A DNA stretch of 64,000 nucleotides from Pseudomonas asplenii (GTDB taxonomy: Bacteria; Pseudomonadota; Gammaproteobacteria; Pseudomonadales; Pseudomonadaceae): positions 186,001 through 250,000 of the forward strand of contig NZ_LT629777.1 in assembly GCF_900105475.1 (NCBI RefSeq). The letters are read 5' to 3'. Shown here one piece after another: positions 9,054 through 18,752 of the stretch. The notes below the pieces were generated by a model, which saw only the letters and a program-made list of their open reading frames with translations, was not told where the DNA came from and made no database searches. The position numbers and the translations under genes were made by a program. Numbering within the stretch: the first letter of the stretch is position 1; every line of letters begins with the position of its first letter.

Positions 9054-10397
9054 ATGATTCGTATGCCTCTGGCCACCGCCAGCCTGTTGGCCCTTGCCAT
9101 CGCCCTCGCCGGCTGTGGCGACAAGGACAAGGAAAAAACCGCAGCCGCCACGCCGACACCGGCCGCCAGCGCTGCGGCCACGCCTGCCAGCGACGCTGCC
9201 GGCAAGGTTGACGAGGCCGCCGGCAAGGCGGTGGTCGCGCATTACGCCGAACTGGTCTTCGCGGTATACAGCGACGCCGAATCCACCGCCAAGACCCTGC
9301 AACAAGCCATCGACGCCTTCCTCGCCAAGCCGAACGACGACACCCTCAAGGCCGCCAAGGCCGCCTGGGTAGCGGCTCGTGTACCTTATCTGCAGAGCGA
9401 AGTGTTCCGCTTCGGCAACACCATCATCGACGACTGGGAAGGCCAGGTGAACGCCTGGCCCCTGGACGAGGGGCTGATCGACTATGTCGATGCCTCCTAC
9501 GAGCACACCGTGGGCAACGCGGGCGCCAACGCCAACATCATCGCCAACAAGAAGGTTCAGGTCGGCGAAGACAAGTTCGATGTCTCCGAGATCACCCCGG
9601 AAAACCTCGCCAAACTGAACGAACTGGGCGGTTCCGAAGCCAACGTCGCCACCGGCTACCATGCCATCGAGTTCCTCCTCTGGGGCCAGGACCTCAACGG
9701 TACCGGCCCGGGCGCCGGCCAGCGTCCGGCCTCGGACTACCTGGAAGGTGCCGGTGCCACCGGTGGTCATAACGATCGCCGCCGAGCCTACCTCAAGGCC
9801 GTGACCCAACTGCTGGTCAACGACCTGGATGAGATGGTCGACAACTGGAAGCCGAACGTGGCCGACAACTATCGCGCCAGCCTGGAGGCCGAACCGGCCG
9901 AAAGCGGCCTGCGCAAGATGCTGTTCGGCATGGGCAGCCTGTCGCTCGGCGAACTGGCGGGCGAGCGGATGAAAGTGTCCCTGGAGGCCAACTCCCCGGA
10001 AGACGAACAGGACTGCTTCAGCGACAACACCCACAACTCGCACTTCTACGATGCCAAGGGCATCCGCAACGTCTACCTGGGTGAATACACCCGTACCGAC
10101 GGTACCAAGCTGACCGGTCCGAGCCTGTCGTCGCTGGTGGCGAAGGTCGACCCGGCCACCGACAGCGCGCTCAAGAGCGACCTGGAAACGACCGAAGCGA
10201 AGATCCAGGTCATGGTCGATCATGCCAACAAGGGTGAGCACTATGACCAGTTGATCGCCGCCGGCAACGACGCGGGCAACAAGATCGTGCGCGACGCCAT
10301 CGCCGCACTGGTCAAGCAGACCGGCTCGATCGAACAGGCTGCTGGCAAGCTGGGCATCAGTGAACTGAACCCGGACAGCGCCGACCACAAGTTCTGA
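9054..10397 (+). CDS. icmP: Imelysin-family (M75) lipoprotein, IcmP-like
   Basis: 447 residues from the ATG at 9054 (a second ATG nine bases later is possible). The signal peptide ends in lipobox LAGC at Cys21, so this is a periplasmic or outer-membrane lipoprotein. The imelysin signature GxHxxE is present as GYHAIEF (Gly201, His203, Glu206), the presumed metal site. The family was named for an insulin-cleaving protein of P. aeruginosa, but many members belong to iron-uptake systems related to EfeO/IrpA. A Fur-box candidate upstream and a haem oxidoreductase-like gene downstream support an iron-uptake role over proteolysis. Confidence 0.87.
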   Translation: MIRMPLATASLLALAIALAGCGDKDKEKTAAATPTPAASAAATPASDAAGKVDEAAGKAVVAHYAELVFAVYSDAESTAKTLQQAIDAFLAKPNDDTLKAAKAAWVAARVPYLQSEVFRFGNTIIDDWEGQVNAWPLDEGLIDYVDASYEHTVGNAGANANIIANKKVQVGEDKFDVSEITPENLAKLNELGGSEANVATGYHAIEFLLWGQDLNGTGPGAGQRPASDYLEGAGATGGHNDRRRAYLKAVTQLLVNDLDEMVDNWKPNVADNYRASLEAEPAESGLRKMLFGMGSLSLGELAGERMKVSLEANSPEDEQDCFSDNTHNSHFYDAKGIRNVYLGEYTRTDGTKLTGPSLSSLVAKVDPATDSALKSDLETTEAKIQVMVDHANKGEHYDQLIAAGNDAGNKIVRDAIAALVKQTGSIEQAAGKLGISELNPDSADHKF

Positions 10398-10408
10398 TCG
10401 ACACCTGG

Positions 10409-10433
10409 CCGCCCCTCCTGAACAGAGGGGCGG
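10409..10433 (+). terminator. Hairpin after the first imelysin gene
   Basis: A perfect 9-bp stem, CCGCCCCTC and GAGGGGCGG with a 7-nt loop, starts 12 bases after the stop codon. No T-run follows, so it may be a processing or attenuation element, allowing read-through into the next gene. Confidence 0.55.
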
Positions 10434-10596
10434 TCCTGTAGACGGATACCCACTCGCCACAAACGAACCCACTTGCCAAAAACGGCTGATGCCGTCACGG
10501 ATAACGGTTGGTTCAGCACAACATTTACTGATCTGGGCAAACACTTGCCCAGTCCCGGCCCGATAAAATTCGCGCCCTGTCTCGAATCCTGTTCCT

Positions 10597-12024
10597 ATGT
10601 CCATGCCTTCGTTACCCCTTCGCCTGTCCTCGTTGCTCCTGGCCCTGGGCCTGAGTGCCTGCGATGACGCCTCGCGCTTTACCGCGCCCGAACCCGGCGA
10701 AGCGCGCTCCGGTGGCCAGACCACGGTGAGCGGGAGCGATCGCAACGCCTTTTCGCTACCGGCGGCCAACCTGTCGCCGAACCGCCGCCTGGACTTCAGT
10801 GTCGGTAACAGTTTCTTTCGCAGCCCCTGGGTGATCGCGCCCTCGACCACCACGGCCCGTGACGGCCTGGGGCCGCTGTTCAATACCAATGCCTGCCAGA
10901 ACTGCCATATCAGGGACGGACGCGGCCATCCGCCCACACCCGATTCGGATAACGCTGTCTCGATGCTGGTGCGCCTGTCGATCCCCAACGCCCCGGCCTA
11001 CGCGCAACTGATCGAACAACAGGGCGTGGTACCTGAACCGGTCTACGGCGGCCAGTTGCAGGACATGGCCATTCCCGGCGTTGTGCCGGAAGGCAAGGTC
11101 CGGGTCGAGTACGAGCCCGTGCCGGTACGTTTCAAGGACGGCACCGAAGTCGAGCTGCGCAAGCCACGCTTGCTGATCAGCCAGTTGGGCTACGGTCCGA
11201 TGCACCCAGACACACGTTTTTCCGCCCGCGTCGCCCCGCCGATGATCGGGCTGGGCCTGCTGGAGGCGATTCCCGAGGAAGCGATTCTCGCCAACGCGAA
11301 AAACCCGCCCGGCGATGGCATCGCCGGGCGGCCGAACCGGGTCTGGGACGATGCCCTGGGTAAAACCGTACTCGGCCGCTTCGGCTGGAAAGCCGGGCAA
11401 CCCAACCTCAATCAACAGAACGTTCACGCCTTTTCGGGTGACATAGGCCTCACCACGACGCTGCGGCCCTTCGATGACTGCACCGCCACCCAGACCGCCT
11501 GCCGCAACGCCCCCAACGGCAACGGTGCCGACGGCGAACAGGAAGTCAGCGACAACATCCTGCGCCTGGTACTGTTCTACACCCGCAACCTGGCCGTTCC
11601 AGCCCGCCGGGACGTCGGTGCGGCGCAAGTGCTGGCCGGCAAGACACTGTTTCACCAGGCCGGCTGCCAGAACTGCCACACCCCGCAATTCACCACCTCG
11701 GCCACCGCCGCCGAACCGGAACTGGCCAGCCAGGTGATCCGCCCCTACAGTGATCTGTTGCTGCATGACATGGGCCCGGGCCTGGCGGACAACCGTACCG
11801 AGTTCCTCGCCAGCGGCAGCGACTGGCGTACCCCGCCGCTGTGGGGCATCGGCCTGACCCGCACTGTCAGCGGCCACAGCCAGTTCCTGCATGACGGTCG
11901 GGCCCGCGACCTGATCGAAGCGGTGCTCTGGCACGGCGGCGAAGCCTTGCCGGCGCAGCAGCGCGTGTTGTCGTTCAATGCCGAGCAGCGCGCTGCGTTG
12001 CTGGCTTTCCTGAATTCGCTATAA
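10597..12024 (+). CDS. Di-haem c-type thiol oxidoreductase-like lipoprotein
   Basis: 475 residues. A lipoprotein signal ends at LSAC (Cys22). Two c-type haem-binding motifs are visible, CQNCH at residues 100-104 and CQNCH from Cys357, so two covalent haems are expected in the periplasm. The protein belongs to the MauG-related di-haem family often annotated as thiol oxidoreductase. In Pseudomonas it sits between two imelysin genes, as here, suggesting a redox step (for example iron oxidation or reduction) in iron acquisition. It lies 28 bp upstream of the second imelysin gene. Confidence 0.86.
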   Translation: MSMPSLPLRLSSLLLALGLSACDDASRFTAPEPGEARSGGQTTVSGSDRNAFSLPAANLSPNRRLDFSVGNSFFRSPWVIAPSTTTARDGLGPLFNTNACQNCHIRDGRGHPPTPDSDNAVSMLVRLSIPNAPAYAQLIEQQGVVPEPVYGGQLQDMAIPGVVPEGKVRVEYEPVPVRFKDGTEVELRKPRLLISQLGYGPMHPDTRFSARVAPPMIGLGLLEAIPEEAILANAKNPPGDGIAGRPNRVWDDALGKTVLGRFGWKAGQPNLNQQNVHAFSGDIGLTTTLRPFDDCTATQTACRNAPNGNGADGEQEVSDNILRLVLFYTRNLAVPARRDVGAAQVLAGKTLFHQAGCQNCHTPQFTTSATAAEPELASQVIRPYSDLLLHDMGPGLADNRTEFLASGSDWRTPPLWGIGLTRTVSGHSQFLHDGRARDLIEAVLWHGGEALPAQQRVLSFNAEQRAALLAFLNSL

Positions 12025-12051
12025 GAAATCCTTAAATCAGAGGACCTGGAC

Positions 12052-13116
12052 ATGTTCCGCCCCAAACTGTTGTTCACCAGCCTCGCCGCACTCGCCCTTG
12101 GCGCCTGCTCACCTCAGGACCCGCAGGCAATCACCTCGGCGGCCATCGCCAAGCAGGTGATCCTGCCGACCTATAGCCGCTGGGTCGATGCCGACCGGCA
12201 ACTGGCGGTCAGCGCCCTGGCGTTCTGCCAAGGCAAAGCCAGCCTGGACACCGCCCGTGCCGATTTCCTCCACGCGCAAAAAGCCTGGGCCGAGTTGCAG
12301 CCATTGCTGATCGGGCCTCTGGCCGAAGGCAATCGCTCCTGGCAGGTCCAGTTCTGGCCGGACAAGAAGAACCTCGTCGGACGCCAGGTCGAGCAACTGG
12401 TCAGCGCCCAGCCACAGATCGATGCCGCGACCCTGGCCAAGTCCAGCGTGGTGGTGCAAGGCCTGTCAGCCTACGAATACATCCTGTTCGACAGCCGGAT
12501 CGACATGGCCGACAGCGCCCAGAAAGCCCACTATTGCCCCCTGCTGATGGCCATTGGCGAACGCCAGAAGAACCTTGCCGAAGAGATCCTGTCGAGCTGG
12601 AACACCCAGGACGGCATGCTCGCGCAGATGAGCAAGTTCCCGAACCAGCGCTACGCCGATTCCCACGAAGCCATCGCCGATCTGCTGCGGGTGCAGGTCA
12701 CCGCGCTGGACACCCTGAAGAAAAAACTCGGCACGCCGATGGGGCGTCAGGCCAAGGGGATCGCCCAACCATTCCAGGCCGACGCCTGGCGCAGCCAGTC
12801 TTCGCTGCAAAGCCTGCAAGCCAGCCTGGCCGCCGCCCGCACCGTCTGGGCTGGGGTCGACGACAAGGGCCTGCGCGGCCTGCTGCCGGCCGAGCAGAAG
12901 CCGTTGGCCGACAAGATCGACGCCGCCTATGCTGCGTCGCTGAAGCTGTTCGCCAGCAACCAGCGCTCGCTGACCGAGATGCTCGGCGACGACGCCGGTC
13001 GCCAGCAACTCAATGACCTCTACGACAGCCTCAACGTCGTCCACCGCCTGCACGAAGGCGAGTTGGCCAAGGCGCTGGGCATCCAACTCGGCTTCAATGC
13101 CAACGACGGTGACTGA
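12052..13116 (+). CDS. Second imelysin-family lipoprotein, lacking the signature His
   Basis: 354 residues with lipobox LGAC at Cys19. The fold-level pattern of imelysins is recognisable (alpha-helical, VVQGLSAYEYILFD in place of the GxHxxE block), but the metal-binding His is missing and only the Gly and Glu remain. It is shorter than the first imelysin. It may be a partner or non-metal-binding paralogue. It is preceded by AGAGGACCTGGAC as ribosome-binding site and overlaps the following DUF1513 gene by one base (TGATG), so the genes are translated together. Confidence 0.82.
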   Translation: MFRPKLLFTSLAALALGACSPQDPQAITSAAIAKQVILPTYSRWVDADRQLAVSALAFCQGKASLDTARADFLHAQKAWAELQPLLIGPLAEGNRSWQVQFWPDKKNLVGRQVEQLVSAQPQIDAATLAKSSVVVQGLSAYEYILFDSRIDMADSAQKAHYCPLLMAIGERQKNLAEEILSSWNTQDGMLAQMSKFPNQRYADSHEAIADLLRVQVTALDTLKKKLGTPMGRQAKGIAQPFQADAWRSQSSLQSLQASLAAARTVWAGVDDKGLRGLLPAEQKPLADKIDAAYAASLKLFASNQRSLTEMLGDDAGRQQLNDLYDSLNVVHRLHEGELAKALGIQLGFNANDGD

Positions 13117-14216
13117 TGATGTTGCGACGCCAGGCCCTGACCTTGGGTAGCCTGCTGCTCAGCGCGATCACGCTGGGTGGCTGGACCCTGTTCCGACAGA
13201 AAGACCAAAACCCGCTGCTGCTCTCGGCCCGCGACGATGGCGACGGCGGACACTATGCCGTGGGGTATCGGCTGGACGGCAAGCAGGTCTTCGCGACCCG
13301 TGTCAGCCAGCGTTGCCACGACATCATCAACCACCCGACACTGCCCCTGGCGGTGTTCATCGCCCGTCGTCCCGGCACCGAGAGCTACCTGATCGACCTG
13401 CGCGACGGACGCCTGTTGCAGACCCTCGTGTCGCAGCCGGACCGGCACTTCTACGGCCATGCGGTAATCCATCAGAGCGGCGACTGGTTGTATGCCACCG
13501 AGAACGACACCCGCGATCCCGGGCGGGGTCTGCTGGGGGTCTATCGGTTCGAGGACGAGCGCCTGGTCCATCATGGAGAAATTCCGACCCATGGCATTGG
13601 CCCGCACCAGGTCTCGTGGATGCCCGATGGCGAAACCCTGGTCGTCGCCAACGGCGGTATCCGTACCGAGGCCGAAAGCCGGGTGGAGATGAACCTCAAT
13701 GCCATGGAACCGAGCCTGGTGTTGATGCGGCGTGACGGTACCCTGTTGAGCAAGGAGCGTCTGGCCCAGCAGATGAACAGCGTCCGGCACCTGGGCGTGG
13801 CCAGGGACGGCACCATCGTCGCCGGCCAGCAGTTCATGGGGCCGTCCCATGAGTCGTCCGAGTTGCTGGCGATCAAGCGTCCCGGCCAACCGTTCGTGGC
13901 CTTCCCGGTGGCCGAACAGCAACTGCAGGCGATGGGGCACTACACCGCCAGTGTTGCGGTGCACAGTGAACTGCGCCTGGTGGCGTTGACGGCGCCCAGG
14001 GGCAACCGATTCTTCATCTGGGAGCTGGATAGCGGACAACTGCGCCTGGATGCACCACTGCCCGACTGTGCCGGTGTCGGCGCAGTCGCCGATGGATTCG
14101 TGGTCACTTCCGGCCAGGGCCGCTGCCGTTTCTATGATTGCCGGCAGAAAGAGCTGACAGCAAAACCCTTGGATCTGCCTGCAGGGCTTTGGGACAACCA
14201 TCTGCATCTGGTGTAG
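13116..14216 (+). CDS. DUF1513 family periplasmic protein with twin-arginine signal
   Basis: 366 residues. The N-terminus MMLRRQALTLGSLLLSA carries a twin-arginine-type RRQ motif before a hydrophobic stretch, so folded export by Tat is likely. The body has the repeated beta-strand pattern of a beta-propeller (YAVGYRLDG, HDIINHPTLPLAVFIARRPG, FYGHAVIHQSGDWLYATEND). The family has no proven function. It consistently accompanies imelysin and di-haem genes in Pseudomonas, and here its start codon overlaps the stop of the second imelysin, so it is the last gene of the putative iron locus. Confidence 0.83.
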   Translation: MMLRRQALTLGSLLLSAITLGGWTLFRQKDQNPLLLSARDDGDGGHYAVGYRLDGKQVFATRVSQRCHDIINHPTLPLAVFIARRPGTESYLIDLRDGRLLQTLVSQPDRHFYGHAVIHQSGDWLYATENDTRDPGRGLLGVYRFEDERLVHHGEIPTHGIGPHQVSWMPDGETLVVANGGIRTEAESRVEMNLNAMEPSLVLMRRDGTLLSKERLAQQMNSVRHLGVARDGTIVAGQQFMGPSHESSELLAIKRPGQPFVAFPVAEQQLQAMGHYTASVAVHSELRLVALTAPRGNRFFIWELDSGQLRLDAPLPDCAGVGAVADGFVVTSGQGRCRFYDCRQKELTAKPLDLPAGLWDNHLHLV

Positions 14217-14244
14217 GACCTGGAGGGCCCCTGGCGGTGCGGGG

Positions 14245-14262
14245 TCCCGGCTTGCCCGCGAA
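14245..14262. repeat. Half REP element
   Basis: TCCCGGCTTGCCCGCGAA resembles one arm of the Pseudomonas REP sequence seen complete at 18666-18741. No mirrored arm is present, so it is probably decayed. Confidence 0.45.
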
Positions 14263-14429
14263 AGGGCATGACCAGCCACCGCATCCCTCACCAAATACCC
14301 CCTCTTCTCAACTCTCGCCATTGGCGTAATATCTGCTCACATAGCGTCAAGGCGACGCCTGGGTGCGGGAGTTATCGTGCAAGGCGGTTTTTCGACCTCC
14401 CTTTAGCCTCGCTTCCAAGGAACTGGAAT

Positions 14430-15578
14430 ATGCTGCGTCGCCGCATGCTGATCATGTTGGGTATCGTCCTGCTTGTCGTACTGGCGCTCGCCGGTTACAA
14501 GGCCTTTTCGATCTACAAGCAGATCCAGGTCTACTCCGCCCCCAAACCGGCCATTCAGGTCACTGCCGTCACCGCGAACGCCCGCCCCTGGCAGGAGCGC
14601 CTCCCCACGGTCGGCACCCTCAAGGCACTGCAAGGCGTCAACCTGAGCCTGGAAGTTGCGGGTACGGTCAAGACCCTGCAGTTCGAGTCGGGGCAAAAGG
14701 TCAAGGCCGGTCAAGCGCTGCTGCAACTCGACAGCGATGTCGAAAGCGCCCAATTGGAAACCGCCCAGGCCGACCTCGGTCTGGCGGAACTGGACTATGG
14801 ACGCGGCGCCAAGCTGGTCGGTAGCCAGGCGATCTCCCGGGGTGAGTTCGACCGGCTTTCGGCGGTTCGGCAAAAGAACCGGGCCACGGTCAACCAGCTC
14901 AAGGCCTCTCTGGCGAAAAAGAAGATCCTCGCCCCCTTCAGCGGGACCATCGGCATTCGCCAGGTGGATGTCGGCGACTACCTCGCCAGTGGCACCGTGA
15001 TTGCCACCCTGCAGGACCTGAGCAGCCTCTACGTCGACTTCTACCTGCCCGAACAGTTCGTCCCCAAACTGGCGGTCGGCCAACCCGTGCAGTTGAGCGT
15101 CGCCGCCTATGGCCAGGAAGTGTTCCCGGGTCGGCTCAGCGCCATCAACCCCAAGGTCGATGAAGCCACCCGCAACGTGCTGGTCCGGGCCACGTTGGCC
15201 AATCCTGATGGCAAGCTGTTGCCGGGCATGTTCGCCAACCTGCAGGTGTTGCTGCCAGCCCCGCAAGCCCAGGTGGTGATACCGGAGAGTGCCGTCACCT
15301 ACACCCTCTATGGCAACTCGGTGTATGTCGTGGCCGAGAAAAAAGCCGAGGATGGCACGCTGCTGAAGGAGCCCGACGGCCGGCCACAGTTGATGGCGGA
15401 ACGCCGGTTCATCAAGACCGCCGAACGCCGCGACGGACTGGTGAAGGTCATCGAGGGCCTCAAGGACGGTGAGCAGGTGGTCAGCGGCGGTCAGTTGAAG
15501 CTGGACAATGGCGCACACATCGCCATCAGTCAGGACAAGATGGCCCCGACAGCTACTCCAGCCCCTCCAGCGAACTGA
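14430..15578 (+). CDS. mexV: RND efflux periplasmic adaptor, MexV-like
   Basis: 382 residues from the ATG at 14430 with CAAGGAACTGGAAT upstream. A membrane anchor (residues 5-22) is followed by a lipoyl/coiled-coil hairpin (EVAGTVKTLQFESGQKVKAGQALLQLD), the ILAPFSGTIGIRQVDVGDY barrel motif and a C-terminal membrane-proximal domain, the HlyD/MFP order. It links the inner-membrane pump to an outer-membrane channel. The partner pump gene starts 14 bp downstream. Position next to the imelysin-DUF1513 genes matches PA4374 (mexV) of P. aeruginosa. No outer-membrane factor gene is present, consistent with MexVW using OprM. Confidence 0.84.
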   Translation: MLRRRMLIMLGIVLLVVLALAGYKAFSIYKQIQVYSAPKPAIQVTAVTANARPWQERLPTVGTLKALQGVNLSLEVAGTVKTLQFESGQKVKAGQALLQLDSDVESAQLETAQADLGLAELDYGRGAKLVGSQAISRGEFDRLSAVRQKNRATVNQLKASLAKKKILAPFSGTIGIRQVDVGDYLASGTVIATLQDLSSLYVDFYLPEQFVPKLAVGQPVQLSVAAYGQEVFPGRLSAINPKVDEATRNVLVRATLANPDGKLLPGMFANLQVLLPAPQAQVVIPESAVTYTLYGNSVYVVAEKKAEDGTLLKEPDGRPQLMAERRFIKTAERRDGLVKVIEGLKDGEQVVSGGQLKLDNGAHIAISQDKMAPTATPAPPAN

Positions 15579-15592
15579 TCAGGGAGTCGATC

Positions 15593-18500
15593 ATGGCCTT
15601 TACCGACCCGTTCATCCGTCGTCCGGTGCTTGCCTGCGTGGTCAGCCTGCTGATCGTTCTGCTGGGTTTCCAGGCCTACAGCAAGCTGCCGCTGCGCCAG
15701 TATCCACAGATGGAAAACGCCCTGATCACGGTGACCACCGCCTACCCCGGGGCCAACGCCGAGACCATTCAGGGCTATATCACCCAACCGTTGCAACAGA
15801 GCCTGGCGAGTGCCGAAGGCATCGACTACATGACCTCGGTCAGCCGACAGAACTTCTCGGTGATTTCGGTCTATGCACGGATCGGCGCCAACAGCGACCG
15901 GCTGTTCACCGAACTGCTGGCCAAGGCCAACGAGGTCAAGAACAAGCTGCCACAGGACGCCGAAGATCCGGTCCTGAGCAAGGAAGCCGCAGATGCCTCG
16001 GCGCTGATGTATATCAGCTTTTTCAGCGACCAGTTGAGCAACCCGCAGATCACCGACTACCTGTCGCGGGTGATCCAGCCCAAACTGGCGACCCTGCCCG
16101 GCATGGCCGAAGCGGAAATTCTTGGTAACCAGGTGTTCGCCATGCGCCTGTGGCTGGACCCGGTGAAGCTGGCCGGTTTCGGCCTCAGCGCAGCCGACGT
16201 GACCAACGCGGTACGCCACTACAACTTCCTGTCTGCAGCCGGTGAGGTCAAGGGCGAATACGTGGTGACCAGCATCAATGCCAGCACCGAACTGAAGTCT
16301 GCCGAGGCGTTCGCGGCGATCCCCCTCAAGACCGCCGGCGACAGCCGGGTGCTGCTCGGCGACGTGGCCCGGGTGGAGATGGGCGCGGAAAACTACGACA
16401 CCATCAGTTCCTTCGGCGGCACGCCTTCGGTCTACATCGGGATCAAGGCCACGCCGGGCGCCAACCCGCTGGATGTGATCAAGGAAGTGCGCAAGATCAT
16501 GCCGGAACTGGAGGCCCAACTGCCCACCAACCTCAAGGCGGAAATTGCCTACGACGCGACCCTGTTCATTCAGGCTTCGATCAACGAGGTGATCAAGACG
16601 CTGTTCGAAGCGGTCCTGATCGTCATCGTCGTGGTGTTCCTGTTCCTCGGTGCCTTGCGTTCGGTGGTGATTCCGGTCATCACCATTCCGCTGTCGATGG
16701 TTGGCGTGCTGTTCTTCATGCAGTTGATGGGCTACTCGATCAACCTCCTGACCCTGCTGGCGATGGTGCTGGCCATCGGGCTGGTGGTGGACGATGCAAT
16801 CGTGGTGGTGGAGAACATCCACCGACATATCGAGGAAGGCAAGACACCGCTGGAAGCCGCCCTCGAAGGTGCACGGGAAATCGCCCTGCCGGTGGTCTCG
16901 ATGACTATCACCCTGGCCGCGGTCTACGCCCCCATCGGTTTCCTGCAGGGCCTGACTGGCGCGCTGTTCAAGGAGTTCGCCCTGACCCTGGCCGGCGCGG
17001 TGGTGATTTCCGGGATAGTTGCCCTGACCCTGTCACCGATGATGTGTGCCCTGCTGCTGCGCCACAATGCAAACGCCTCGGGGCTGGCCCATCGCCTCGA
17101 CCAACTGTTCGAAGGGCTCAAGCGGCGCTACCGCACACTGCTGCATGGCACCCTCGATACCCGGCCGGTGGTGGTGGTCTTCGCGGTCATCGTCCTCGGA
17201 CTGATTCCGGTGCTGCTGAAATTCACCCATTCGGAACTGGCACCCGACGAGGATCAGGGCATCATCTTCATGATGGCCACCGCACCGCAACCCACCAACT
17301 TGAACTACCTGAACCACTACACCGACGAATTCATCACCATTTTCAAGGAGTTCCCGGAGTACTACTCGTCGTTCCAGATCAACGGTTTCAACGGTGTGCA
17401 GTCGGGTATCGGCGGCTTCCTGCTCAAACCCTGGAATGAGCGCCAACGGACCCAGATGCAGATTCTGCCCGAGGTCCAGGGCAAGCTGGCGAGTATCAGC
17501 GGACTGCAGGTTTTCGGTTTCAACCTGCCGTCGCTGCCAGGCACTGGCGAGGGCCTGCCGTTCCAGTACGTGCTCAATACCTCCAACGACTACAGCGCCC
17601 TGCTGGACGTTGCCAACCGCATCAAGAAGCGGGCACTGGAATCCGGCAAGTTCGCGTTCCTCGACATCGACCTGGCGTTCGACAAACCCGAAGTGGTGGT
17701 GGATATCGACCGGGGCAAGGCTGCGCAGATGGGCGTATCGATGCAGGACCTGGGCGCGACCCTGGCGACCCTGCTCGGGGAAGCCGAGATCAATCGGTTC
17801 ACACTCGAAGGCCGCAGCTACAAGGTGATTGCCCAGGTGGAACGCGCCTATCGGGACAACCCCGACTGGCTGAACAACTATTACGTGAAGAATAGCGCCG
17901 ACAGGCTGCTGCCGCTGTCAACGCTGATCAAGGTGTCGGACCGCGCCCGACCCCGCCAGCTGAACCAGTTCCAGCAACTGAACTCGGCGATCATTTCCGG
18001 CGTACCCATCGTCAGCATGGGAGAGGCCATCGAGACCATTCGCCAGATCGCCGCCGAAGAGGCGCCGACGGGGTTTGCCAGCGACTACGCCGGTGCCTCG
18101 CGGCAATTTGTCCACGAAGGCAACGCGCTGTGGATAACTTTCGGCCTGGCCCTGGCGATCATCTTTCTGGTGCTGGCCGCCCAGTTCGAAAGTTTCCGCG
18201 ATCCGTTGGTGATCCTGGTGACCGTGCCGTTGTCGATCTGCGGGGCGCTGATTCCGCTGTTCCTGGGCTGGTCGAGCATGAACATCTACACCCAGGTGGG
18301 CCTGGTGACACTGATCGGACTGATCAGCAAGCACGGCATCCTGATCGTCGAGTTCGCCAACCAGTTGCGCCAGGACAAGGGCTTGTCGGCTCGTGAGGCG
18401 GTGGAAGAAGCTGCGGCGATTCGCCTGCGACCCGTGCTGATGACCACGGCGGCCATGGTATTCGGCATGGTGCCGTTGATTCTCGCCAGCGGTGCGGGGG

Positions 18501-18616
18501 CGGTCAGTCGTTTCGACATCGGCATGGTGATCGCCACCGGGATGTCGGTGGGCACGCTGTTTACGCTGTTCGTGCTGCCATGCGTCTACAGCCTGCTGGC
18601 GAGGAAGGATGCTTGA
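15593..18616 (+). CDS. mexW: RND multidrug efflux transporter, MexW-like
   Basis: 1007 residues, twelve membrane segments in the standard RND pattern: TM1 near the N-terminus (FIRRPVLACVVSLLIVLLGF), a large periplasmic loop, a six-TM cluster with the proton-relay segment containing LAIGLVVDDAIVVVENI, a second periplasmic loop and a second TM cluster. It exports drugs by proton antiport together with the adaptor encoded just upstream. Length is slightly below the 1030-1050 of MexB and matches the MexW branch. A REP pair and rpoS, in convergent orientation, follow. Confidence 0.86.
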   Translation: MAFTDPFIRRPVLACVVSLLIVLLGFQAYSKLPLRQYPQMENALITVTTAYPGANAETIQGYITQPLQQSLASAEGIDYMTSVSRQNFSVISVYARIGANSDRLFTELLAKANEVKNKLPQDAEDPVLSKEAADASALMYISFFSDQLSNPQITDYLSRVIQPKLATLPGMAEAEILGNQVFAMRLWLDPVKLAGFGLSAADVTNAVRHYNFLSAAGEVKGEYVVTSINASTELKSAEAFAAIPLKTAGDSRVLLGDVARVEMGAENYDTISSFGGTPSVYIGIKATPGANPLDVIKEVRKIMPELEAQLPTNLKAEIAYDATLFIQASINEVIKTLFEAVLIVIVVVFLFLGALRSVVIPVITIPLSMVGVLFFMQLMGYSINLLTLLAMVLAIGLVVDDAIVVVENIHRHIEEGKTPLEAALEGAREIALPVVSMTITLAAVYAPIGFLQGLTGALFKEFALTLAGAVVISGIVALTLSPMMCALLLRHNANASGLAHRLDQLFEGLKRRYRTLLHGTLDTRPVVVVFAVIVLGLIPVLLKFTHSELAPDEDQGIIFMMATAPQPTNLNYLNHYTDEFITIFKEFPEYYSSFQINGFNGVQSGIGGFLLKPWNERQRTQMQILPEVQGKLASISGLQVFGFNLPSLPGTGEGLPFQYVLNTSNDYSALLDVANRIKKRALESGKFAFLDIDLAFDKPEVVVDIDRGKAAQMGVSMQDLGATLATLLGEAEINRFTLEGRSYKVIAQVERAYRDNPDWLNNYYVKNSADRLLPLSTLIKVSDRARPRQLNQFQQLNSAIISGVPIVSMGEAIETIRQIAAEEAPTGFASDYAGASRQFVHEGNALWITFGLALAIIFLVLAAQFESFRDPLVILVTVPLSICGALIPLFLGWSSMNIYTQVGLVTLIGLISKHGILIVEFANQLRQDKGLSAREAVEEAAAIRLRPVLMTTAAMVFGMVPLILASGAGAVSRFDIGMVIATGMSVGTLFTLFVLPCVYSLLARKDA

Positions 18617-18665
18617 AGCTGGGTTCAGGACCACTGCTTGATAGGGGCGGGTGATCTAGCGTTCC

Positions 18666-18741
18666 CTGTAGGAGCCGGGCTTGCCCGCGAAGCTTTTAAT
18701 GGCCGCACTGGCCCCTTCGCAGGCAATCCTTGCTCCTACAG
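18666..18741. repeat. REP inverted pair between mexW and rpoS
   Basis: Two arms, CTGTAGGAGCCGGGCTTGCC at 18666-18685 continuing CGCGAAG, and a mirrored copy TTCGCAGGCAATCCTTGCTC ending CTACAG at 18741, with about 20 bases between. This matches the Pseudomonas REP/REPIN layout. It lies between convergent genes and could stabilise or terminate both transcripts. Confidence 0.8.
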
Positions 18742-18752
18742 GCCCTCGGCAG

